Positions 1 through 5,211 of a stretch of 32,641 bases of DNA are shown here, piece by piece (the first letter of the stretch is position 1; every line of letters begins with the position of its first letter). The notes under the pieces were generated by a model. That model was not told the DNA's origin. It made no database searches and was given only the letters and a program-made list of their open reading frames with translations. This DNA comes from an uncultured Lachnospiraceae bacterium. GTDB taxonomy: Bacteria; Bacillota; Clostridia; Lachnospirales; Lachnospiraceae. Location: assembly GCA_944381515.1 (NCBI GenBank), contig CALWLM010000100.1:1-32641 (forward strand), in the 5' to 3' direction. The position numbers and the translations under genes were made by a program.

Positions 1-48
1 GAGACGGACAATCTTCTTTTTAAATTCTGGCGTGTAACTTTGTGGCAT
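1..48 (-). CDS. IS3-type transposase OrfA, N-terminal fragment (runs off the window)
   Basis: Only the first 16 codons are inside the window. They read MPQSYTPEFKKKIVRL, which matches the usual opening of OrfA, the helix-turn-helix DNA-binding subunit of IS3-family transposases (often MPxxYxxEFKxxIVRL). A ribosome site GAGGT (minus strand, 60-56) lies 7 bases before the ATG at 48. The rest of the element, including the catalytic OrfB, would lie to the left of the window. The outer end of the element must fall between 49 and about 165; no terminal inverted repeat can be defined from one end alone. Family assignment is from a short but characteristic motif. Confidence 0.7.
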   Translation of the reverse strand, partial: MPQSYTPEFKKKIVRL

Positions 49-77
49 AACGTGTACCTCTTTTCTTTGTAAGATTG

Positions 78-107
78 ATTATATCTTATTAGCCACTGTT
101 GTTACAA
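78..107 (-). promoter_or_regulatory. Candidate promoter of the transposase gene
   Basis: On the minus strand there is TTGTAA (107-102), an 18-base spacer and a perfect TATAAT (83-78), about 30 bases before the transposase start. The -35 box overlaps the small palindrome GTTGTaACAAC. Seen directly in the sequence; promoter activity is inferred. Confidence 0.45.
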
Positions 108-364
108 CTATATTATAGCACCACAGATATTGCGGATGATTAAAAAACGAAAGAGTATGTTCTTATAGTCAAATACAATGAGGCCACATTCTTTGCAAAT
201 GCAGCCTTCGAAATCTGCATTTAAAAAAAATTTTTAGCTATCATAACATCATCTTTGTCTTTTGGATTTAATGATACCTCATGTCTTGTTTTATTAAACG
301 CTACTATTCTGCATGTCTGTAAAAAGCCTGCTTGCATAGCTTTTCCGCAGTTAGGGCATTTCAT
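108..364 (-). pseudogene. Small zinc-ribbon protein (DUF6487-like), frameshifted
   Basis: The gene starts at ATG 364, 7 bases after a GGAGGT site (377-372). The open frame begins MKCPNCGKAMQAGF and stops after 47 codons at 223-221, just after a run of eight T (minus strand). In the next frame, directly after that run, the sequence continues NADFEGCICKECGLIVFDYK. Adding one T to the run joins the two into one protein of about 84 codons, ending at 108, with the CPNC and CKEC pairs expected of a two-half zinc ribbon. This layout resembles the DUF6487 (PF20097) family of small proteins of unknown role. The lesion is either a real single-base loss in a homopolymer or a sequencing error. The neighbouring insertion sequence may also have cut off its natural end. 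Confidence 0.6.
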
Positions 365-740
365 TATCATCACCTCCGAAAAGTAGACGGATTATTAAAT
401 ATTTATGTTAAAATAAACACCATTATTATATTCGCTGAACAGCTTTGCAGATGGCGGCGCTATATGAACCATTGCAGATGCTGATAAAAAAACGGTGAAT
501 CGAATTTTGAGGCGTGACCATGGGGTAAAATTTTCTGTGTTGGCGGCGTAAAATTATTAGGCAATAGAACATTTAAGATAAAATTATTAACAGACAAGGT
601 TTAAATAAAAATATGTTTTTGAAAGAAAAGAATGATTAGCCCGATCATTAAATTATTTCAATGGTATCACATCCTTTTGCATTTATATATATACTAGCAT
701 AAGCTGCTTGTTTATGCTAGCTATTTAACGAAAAAGTTTT
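365..740. other. AT-rich intergenic stretch with no recognisable gene
   Basis: This stretch is much richer in A and T than the genes to its right and has no open frame with a ribosome site and family signature. A broken frame around 423-551 on the + strand reads like a decayed helix-turn-helix fragment but contains a stop and could not be identified. With the transposase and the frameshifted gene to its left, this looks like a region of past insertions and decay. Confidence 0.5.
694..720. repeat. Perfect inverted repeat, candidate operator or hairpin
   Basis: CTAGCATAA (694-702), nine bases, then TTATGCTAG (712-720): a perfect 9-base inverted repeat. It is followed on the + strand by no T run, so it is not a convincing terminator. 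It ends about 20 bases before a TATAAT at 741-746, covering the place where a -35 box or regulator site of the downstream gene would be. Confidence 0.5.
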
Positions 741-746
741 TATAAT
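718..746 (+). promoter_or_regulatory. Candidate promoter of the secreted-protein gene
   Basis: A perfect TATAAT lies at 741-746, about 90 bases before the start codon at 834. No good TTGACA-like box stands 17 bases before it; TTTAAC at 724-729 is too close. The missing -35 box could mean an activated promoter or use by an alternative sigma factor. A short hairpin, GCCGCT-TTGA-AGCGGC (801-816), sits in the leader just before the ribosome site. Confidence 0.35.
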
Positions 747-833
747 AAATGAAAGGAATACAGGCCGCCAATCGTATTAATAGTGAAAAAGAAAAAAAGG
801 GCCGCTTTGAAGCGGCGGAAGGGAGAATTTAAT

Positions 834-1283
834 ATGAAGAAATTGGCGGTTGGCATAGCGGCGATGGCATTGGTGATCGGGCTGGGAACGGTGACAGCTC
901 TGGCGGCGGGCGAAACGCAGGAGGCAGACGGCGCGGCGCTCGCAGCGGGAAGCATGGCGCAGAGCGCGGCAGCAGAGAGCGCCGGTTATGCCTATGTGGA
1001 TGAGAATGGAAACGGCATCTGCGACCATTGCGAAGATGGCACGGGCCTGTGCGGATACTGTGAAGAAAACGGAAGCTGTCCAGGCTGTGTCAACGGCTGC
1101 GCAGGAACTGGTGCGGGAACCGGCGCCGGGACCGGCGATGGGACTGCTGACGGTACTGCTGCCGGGACATATACGAGACATCACGGCTATGCCTGCAGCG
1201 GTTATTGCAGCGGCGGCGGCTACAGCGGCCATGGTGCGGGCGGCAGCTGCGGCAGTCATCGCGGCTATTGCCATGGCAGATAA
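834..1283 (+). CDS. Secreted Cys/His-rich protein with calcium-loop-like and CxxC motifs, unknown function
   Basis: A 149-residue protein. ATG 834 is chosen because GGGAG stands 9 bases before it; the upstream in-frame GTG at 783 has no ribosome site. Residues 1-24 are a clear signal peptide (MKK, hydrophobic core, cleavage near ALA-A). Residues 55-64 read VDENGNGICD, spaced like a dockerin or thrombospondin-type calcium loop (D-x-N-x-N-G-x-x-D). Three CxxC pairs follow (CDHC 63-66, CGYC 73-76, CPGC 82-85). Then come a GTGAG-type low-complexity linker (91-112) and a Gly/Tyr/His/Cys tail. There are 11 cysteines in all. The protein probably acts outside the membrane, possibly binding metal. It lies 25 bases upstream of the sigma factor gene and probably shares its transcript. 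No enzyme family was recognised; the role is unknown. Confidence 0.72.
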   Translation: MKKLAVGIAAMALVIGLGTVTALAAGETQEADGAALAAGSMAQSAAAESAGYAYVDENGNGICDHCEDGTGLCGYCEENGSCPGCVNGCAGTGAGTGAGTGDGTADGTAAGTYTRHHGYACSGYCSGGGYSGHGAGGSCGSHRGYCHGR

Positions 1284-1308
1284 TTCAAGGGAAATATGAG
1301 GACGCGTT

Positions 1309-1794
1309 ATGCGAAGTGAGGAAGAGGCGAATCGCGCTGTGGAGCGATATGCGGATACAGTGCGCAGAATCTGTATGGTACATCTGAAAAATTACGCCGA
1401 TACGGAGGACATATTTCAGACTGTGTTTCTGAAATATGTCCTTTATCCCGGTGCCTTTGACAGCGAGGAGCATGAGAAGGCATGGATCATCCGGGTAACC
1501 ATCAATGCCTGCCGCGATATGCTGAGGAGCTTTTTTCGCAGCCGAACGGTGCCTCTGGAAGACTGCGAAGGACAGGCAAGGAGAGAGAAGGAGGATTACA
1601 GCGAGGTGGTGGAGGCCGTGCAATCGTTGCCATCGAAATACCGCGATGTGGTGTACCTCTATTATTATGAGGGATATGGGGCCGCGGAAATCGGAGATAT
1701 CCTTCACAAGAATACCAACACGATCTACACGCTGCTGGCGCGGGCCAGAAAGCTTTTAAAGGAGAAGCTGGAGGAGGTGGACGAGATTGAATGA
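1309..1794 (+). CDS. ECF-type RNA polymerase sigma factor
   Basis: A 161-residue sigma-70-family protein of the short, two-domain extracytoplasmic-function type. Region 2 spans about residues 7-75, including the DTEDIFQTVFLKY segment (about 31-43) and the AWIIRVTINACRD segment (58-70) that contact core polymerase and the -10 region. Region 4, a helix-turn-helix that reads the -35 box, spans about 97-155 (SLPSKYRDVVYLYYYEGY, then AEIGDILHKNTNTIYTLLAR). A GAGGA site lies 6 bases before ATG 1309. Its stop overlaps the anti-sigma gene by 8 bases, the usual translational coupling of such pairs. Target genes cannot be read from the window; the upstream secreted-protein gene is the obvious candidate. 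Confidence 0.93.
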   Translation: MRSEEEANRAVERYADTVRRICMVHLKNYADTEDIFQTVFLKYVLYPGAFDSEEHEKAWIIRVTINACRDMLRSFFRSRTVPLEDCEGQARREKEDYSEVVEAVQSLPSKYRDVVYLYYYEGYGAAEIGDILHKNTNTIYTLLARARKLLKEKLEEVDEIE

Positions 1795-2506
1795 CCGATG
1801 GAAAGAAGCTTTCGACGAGATTCATGCCGAAAGTGAATTGAAGGAAAAAACCAAGGCGTATCTGGCCGGTCAGATTCGCTGCCGCCGGCGGCGTATGGCG
1901 GCGATGGGGCGGCGGATAGCCGCTGCCGCCTGCCTGGCATTCATTCTCCTGGCAGGCGGCTCCTGGCTGTATTTAACGCCGACGGTCTATATCGCTGTGG
2001 ATGTTAATCCTTCTCTGGAGCTGGGAATCAATCGCTTTGACCGCGTTGTGTCGGTGGAGGCTTATAATGAAGATGGCCAGGCCCTGGCATCCTCGCTGCA
2101 GATCCGGTTTATGAATTATCAGGATGCGCTGGAAGAAATCCTCAATGAAGAGAGCATAGAAATTCTGCTGTCGGAGGATGGAGTTTTGTCTCTCACCGTA
2201 ACAGGCGATGGCGGCGCGCAAAACGATGAGGTTTTGGCGGGAGTGGAGTCCTGTGCGGCAGGGCATCAGAATGTTCACTGTCATTCCGGCAGTTCGGCAG
2301 AGAGAGAGGAGGCGCTGGAGGCGGGGCTGTCTCTGGGCAAATACCGCGCCTACTGCATACTGCATGAGCTGGACCCCACCGTAACGCCGGATGATGTGCG
2401 CGATCTGTCCATGAGAGAGATTGCGGATCGAATCGAGGCTTTGGGCGGGCAGGATATCGAGTGGGAAGGACATGGCCACGGCCATGGGCATGAGCAGGAG
2501 CACTGA
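1787..2506 (+). CDS. Membrane anti-sigma factor, RsgI type, with His-rich C-terminus
   Basis: A 239-residue single-pass protein. No ATG is available at the front; TTG 1787 follows a GGAGGTGG site by about 7 bases. Residues 1-40 are cytoplasmic and basic (RCRRRR) and would hold the sigma factor. Residues 44-63 form the membrane helix. Residues 66-100 (TVYIAVDVNPSLELGINRFD, then VVSVEAYNEDG) carry the signature of the RsgI middle domain, known from anti-sigma factors of Bacilli and Clostridia. The outer part has GKYRAYCILHELDPTVTPDD and ends in an HGHGHGHEQEH tail, with two more Cys/His clusters near 156-166. The tail suggests metal sensing outside the cell, an inference from composition. It is coupled to the sigma gene by overlap. 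Confidence 0.85.
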   Translation: MNDRWKEAFDEIHAESELKEKTKAYLAGQIRCRRRRMAAMGRRIAAAACLAFILLAGGSWLYLTPTVYIAVDVNPSLELGINRFDRVVSVEAYNEDGQALASSLQIRFMNYQDALEEILNEESIEILLSEDGVLSLTVTGDGGAQNDEVLAGVESCAAGHQNVHCHSGSSAEREEALEAGLSLGKYRAYCILHELDPTVTPDDVRDLSMREIADRIEALGGQDIEWEGHGHGHGHEQEH

Positions 2507-2535
2507 CCGGAGACAGAACATTTGTGCGCTTTTTC

Positions 2536-2564
2536 TTGCTCCCCGCGCGGGAATATGTTATACT
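2536..2564 (+). promoter_or_regulatory. Promoter of ruvA
   Basis: TTGCTC (2536-2541), a 17-base spacer and TATACT (2559-2564), a good vegetative sigma-A match, lies about 100 bases before ruvA. The spacer contains the perfect 10-base palindrome CCCGCGCGGG (2542-2551), which could be bound by a repressor. Confidence 0.6.
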
Positions 2565-2567
2565 ATA

Positions 2568-2600
2568 GCAGATGTCAGGACAGAAAAGTCCGGCGTCTGC
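2568..2600 (+). other. Stem-loop at the predicted 5' end of the ruvA mRNA
   Basis: GCAGAT (2568-2573) pairs with GTCTGC (2595-2600), and inner GGAC pairs with GTCC around an AGAAAA loop. It begins within a few bases of the expected transcription start. There is no T run after it, so it is more likely a 5'-end stabilising hairpin than a terminator. Confidence 0.45.
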
Positions 2601-2660
2601 TATTTGCGTTTTAGCAAAACATGCAGTGGTTTATGATAAAGAGTAAAGTGGAGAGAAAAT

Positions 2661-3254
2661 ATGATATCCTATATTAAGGGAGAGCTGACGGAGATTCTGG
2701 AGGACTCCATCGTGGTGGAAGCCGGGGGGATAGGCTACCGCATTATGGTGCCTGGTTCGCTGTTCGGCGGTCTGCCGGGGACGGGGAAAACCATAAAAGT
2801 CTATACTTATTTTCAGGTAAAAGAAGACGCCATGAGCCTGTACGGCTTTTTCTCACGGGATGATGTCAATATGTTCCGTATGCTGATCGGTGTGAACGGC
2901 ATTGGTCCCAAGGGAGCTTTGGGAATACTGTCGGCGCTTACGCCCGATGAGCTGCGCTTTGCCGTTCTGGCGGAGGATGCGGCGGCCATAGCCAGGGCGC
3001 CGGGGGTAGGCAAGAAGACGGCGCAGAAGTGTATCCTGGAGCTGAAGGACAAGCTGGATTTACAGGAGGCCTTTGAGATAAAGAGCGCCCATGCCGCGCA
3101 GGCAGTGCAAGGGACGGGGGAAGATCCCAGAGACGAGGCGATACAGGCATTGACGGCCCTGGGTTATTCGGCGGCGGAGGCTATGCGTGCAGTGCGCCGG
3201 GCCGAAGGCGCCACAGCCGAAGAGCTTATCAGGTCTGCGCTCAAGCAGGTGTAG
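2661..3254 (+). CDS. ruvA: Holliday junction DNA helicase subunit RuvA
   Basis: A 197-residue protein of normal RuvA length. RuvA tetramers bind the four-way DNA junction and load RuvB rings for branch migration in recombinational repair. Domain I (OB fold, about 1-62) opens MISYIKGELTEI and contains VVEAGGIGYRIMVP. Domain II (about 65-140) has the two helix-hairpin-helix motifs, seen as GVNGIGPKGALGIL and APGVGKKTAQKCILELKDKL. Domain III (about 150-197) is the RuvB-binding part, with EAIQALTALGYSAAEAMRAV. GGAGAG stands 5 bases before the ATG. ruvB follows after about 140 bases, probably on the same transcript. Confidence 0.97.
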   Translation: MISYIKGELTEILEDSIVVEAGGIGYRIMVPGSLFGGLPGTGKTIKVYTYFQVKEDAMSLYGFFSRDDVNMFRMLIGVNGIGPKGALGILSALTPDELRFAVLAEDAAAIARAPGVGKKTAQKCILELKDKLDLQEAFEIKSAHAAQAVQGTGEDPRDEAIQALTALGYSAAEAMRAVRRAEGATAEELIRSALKQV

Positions 3255-3258
3255 CGGC

Positions 3259-3343
3259 GGCAGGATAGAAGGCCGCGGCAGGATAAAAACTGAGGCAGGA
3301 TAAAACTGAGACAGTATAAAACTGAGGCGGCATAAAGGGCTGA
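3259..3343 (+). repeat. Imperfect tandem repeat between ruvA and ruvB
   Basis: Five units of 16-18 bases with the core GGCAGGATAAAACTGA run head to tail: 3259-3276, 3277-3293, 3294-3309, 3310-3325 and 3326-3343. A further partial copy, GGCGGCATAAGAC, occurs near 3363. The copies differ at a few positions. They fill most of the ruvA-ruvB gap and encode nothing convincing on either strand. Confidence 0.75.
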
Positions 3344-3398
3344 GAGGCCAAAGAAGCGCGAAGGCGGCATAAGACGATGGACGGAGAGTAGAGTGCAG

Positions 3399-4397
3399 AT
3401 GGAGAAACGGATCATCACTACGGATTTTGCAGAGGAAGATATTCCCATAGAGGGCAGCCTGCGTCCCCATGCCCTGCGGGACTACATTGGGCAGGAAAAA
3501 CTGAAAGGGATGCTGGATATCTATATCCGGGCGGCCAAGGAGAGAGGCGAGCCTCTGGACCATGTGCTGCTGTACGGCCCTCCCGGTCTGGGCAAGACTA
3601 CGTTAGCCGGTATTATCGCGGCGGAAATGGGAGTTAATCTGAAAATTACTTCGGGTCCTGCCATCGAAAAGCCGGGAGATATGGCGGCTATTCTCAACAA
3701 TCTGCGGGAGGGGGACGTCCTTTTTGTGGATGAGATTCACCGGCTGAATCGCCAGGTGGAGGAGGTGCTTTATCCGGCCATGGAGGATTACGCCATTGAC
3801 ATTATGATCGGCAAAGGGCCTACGGCCCGTTCAATCCGGCTGGATCTGCCGAAATTTACGCTGGTGGGAGCAACCACCAGAGCCGGCCTGCTGACGGCTC
3901 CTTTGCGGGACCGGTTTGGCGTGGTTCACCGGCTGGAGTTTTATTCCCGCGAGGAGCTGCAAACCATTGTGCTGCGGTCGGCCGGCGTATTGAATGTGGA
4001 GATCGACGAGGCGGGAGCCTGGGAGATTGCCTCCCGTTCGCGGGGGACACCAAGACTGGCCAACCGTTTCCTGAAGCGGGTCAGGGACTATGCCCAGGTG
4101 CGTTCCGGCGGAGCGATTACAGCCCAGGTGGCCAAGACGGCCCTGGATCTTTTGGACGTGGACAGGCTGGGACTTGACCGGGCGGACAGAGGAATACTGT
4201 TTACGATCATAGAGAAGTTTGGGGGCGGCCCTGTGGGGCTGGAGACCCTGGCGGCTGCTCTGGGGGAGGATGCAGGCACGCTGGAAGATGTGTATGAGCC
4301 CTATCTGATCCAGTGCGGTTTTATTAACCGGACCCCCCGGGGAAGAGTTGTCACCGGAGACGCTTACCGTCATCTGGGACTGTCCGCTCCCCAGTGA
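3399..4397 (+). CDS. ruvB: Holliday junction branch-migration ATPase RuvB
   Basis: RuvB is the hexameric AAA+ motor that drives branch migration with RuvA. The N-terminal region carries [18 protein letters not shown]. Walker A is [15 protein letters not shown] (about 56-70) and Walker B is [13 protein letters not shown]. Sensor 1 is [11 protein letters not shown] with the arginine region LRDRFG. The winged-helix C-terminal domain includes [17 protein letters not shown] and ends [13 protein letters not shown]. The length of 332 residues is typical. The start is ambiguous: ATG 3399 lies 10 bases after GGAGAG, while an in-frame GTG at 3393 lies 4 bases after it. ATG is preferred because RuvB proteins commonly begin close to the KRIITT segment. 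Confidence 0.96.
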   Translation: MEKRIITTDFAEEDIPIEGSLRPHALRDYIGQEKLKGMLDIYIRAAKERGEPLDHVLLYGPPGLGKTTLAGIIAAEMGVNLKITSGPAIEKPGDMAAILNNLREGDVLFVDEIHRLNRQVEEVLYPAMEDYAIDIMIGKGPTARSIRLDLPKFTLVGATTRAGLLTAPLRDRFGVVHRLEFYSREELQTIVLRSAGVLNVEIDEAGAWEIASRSRGTPRLANRFLKRVRDYAQVRSGGAITAQVAKTALDLLDVDRLGLDRADRGILFTIIEKFGGGPVGLETLAAALGEDAGTLEDVYEPYLIQCGFINRTPRGRVVTGDAYRHLGLSAPQ

Positions 4398-4446
4398 GAA
4401 GACAGCGATGTGAATCCAAAACCGAGGAGAGCCCGGCGAAAGATGG

Positions 4447-4475
4447 TTGTATTTACCTGGAAGATAAGGTATAAT
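4447..4475 (+). promoter_or_regulatory. Candidate promoter upstream of zapA
   Basis: TTGTAT (4447-4452), a 17-base spacer and a perfect TATAAT (4470-4475). The -10 box is the left arm of the first GGTATAAT/ATTATACC palindrome, so transcripts would begin inside the structured block that follows. Confidence 0.45.
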
Positions 4476-4639
4476 GAGCGCAGAGCGCGAATTATACCAT
4501 GCGCCGGCTCGCGTTCTCCCGAAGGGAGAACAAAGACCCTGGCGAGCCGTGTGCATCCCCCGGCAGGATATCATGTCTGCGCAGCGGACATGGTATAATG
4601 AGCGCAGAGAGGCTATTATACCAGAGAGGCTATTATACC
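4468..4639. repeat. Palindrome-rich intergenic block between ruvB and zapA
   Basis: Both ends carry GGTATAATGAGCGCAGAG (4468-4485 and 4592-4609), each followed by ATTATACC (4491-4498; 4615-4622; 4632-4639), giving 8-base inverted repeats. Inside are a perfect 8-base hairpin, GTTCTCCC-gaa-GGGAGAAC (4515-4533), enclosed by GGCTCGC and GCGAGCC, and a 6-base hairpin, CATGTC and GACATG (4573-4592). The last 17 bases, AGAGAGGCTATTATACC, are perfectly duplicated (4606-4622, 4623-4639). This looks like a small dispersed palindromic element, or a pair of them flanking a structured insert. A structured RNA leader is an alternative. It encodes no convincing protein. Confidence 0.65.
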
Positions 4640-4685
4640 TGTGTCCGGGTCCCTTTTTGGGGGACGTCAGCAAAAGGAAGATTAC

Positions 4686-5150
4686 ATGGAAACAAAAAAC
4701 TATACTGAGGTCTATATTGCCGGTCGGGTTTATACGCTGGGCGGCTTTGAGGAAGAGGAATATCTGCAGCAGGTGGCGGCCTGTGTCAATACAAAGATGG
4801 CGGAGCTTAGGGAGCAGCAGGGCTATCTGAAGATGAGCTCCGACTATCAGAACGTACTGCTGGAATTAAATCTGGCCGACGATATCTTTAAGGCCAGGAG
4901 GCAGACCGCAGCCGCGCAGAAAAAGCTGGCCGATCAGGAGAAAGAAGCCTACAACCTGCGCCATGATCTGGTGACGGCTCAGATTAAGCTGGAGAACGCT
5001 GCAAAGCAGCTGGAGGCATCGCAGCAGGAGCTGGCGGCTGCGAAGGAGGAGCTGGAAAACGAGAGAGGGCAGCTGGAGGAGACCAGGAAACAGCTGGAGG
5101 AGGCGCGCCGGCAGATTTCGCAGCTGGAGAAACAGAAATACCGGAGATAG
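4686..5150 (+). CDS. zapA: Cell division protein ZapA with long coiled-coil tail
   Basis: ZapA binds FtsZ and bundles its filaments at the division ring. The N-terminal part (about 1-75) has the family's strand pattern, YTEVYIAGRVYTLGG, followed by YLQQVAACVNTKMAEL. From about residue 75 to the end there is a continuous coiled coil rich in Gln, Glu, Lys and Leu (repeated QLE and EEL units). At 154 residues it is longer than the roughly 85-110 of many ZapA proteins because of this coil. ATG 4686 is preferred because AGGAAG lies 5 bases before it; an in-frame GTG at 4641 begins inside the repeat block. A terminator follows directly, so the gene is probably transcribed alone from the promoter at 4447. 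Confidence 0.85.
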   Translation: METKNYTEVYIAGRVYTLGGFEEEEYLQQVAACVNTKMAELREQQGYLKMSSDYQNVLLELNLADDIFKARRQTAAAQKKLADQEKEAYNLRHDLVTAQIKLENAAKQLEASQQELAAAKEELENERGQLEETRKQLEEARRQISQLEKQKYRR

Positions 5151-5159
5151 GATAAATGA

Positions 5160-5197
5160 GGGGTGTCTCAAAGACAGAGAGACAGCCCTTTGTTTTT
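5160..5197 (+). terminator. Rho-independent terminator after zapA
   Basis: GGGGTGTCTC (5160-5169) pairs with GAGACAGCCC (5179-5188) with one G-G mismatch, followed by TTTGTTTTT. It begins nine bases after the zapA stop. Confidence 0.8.
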
Positions 5198-5211
5198 GAC
5201 AGGAGACGGAG

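Noticed and set aside
423-551. Possible helix-turn-helix protein remnant
   Set aside because: The + strand translation (TIADADKKTVNRILRRDHG) looks helix-turn-helix-like, but the frame has an internal stop and no start with a ribosome site, and the family cannot be named.
694-720. Terminator for a gene to the left
   Set aside because: There is no + strand gene to the left, and no T run follows the stem; on the minus strand it is followed by alternating TA, not a T run.
2516-2528. LexA-box-like sequence (GAAC-ATTT-GTGC) before the ruvA promoter
   Set aside because: Only one half matches the Firmicute SOS box; the other half differs at key positions. It is not strong enough to call.
3259-3343. 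CRISPR array
   Set aside because: The repeats are directly adjacent, imperfect and only 16-18 bases, with no unique spacers and no cas genes.
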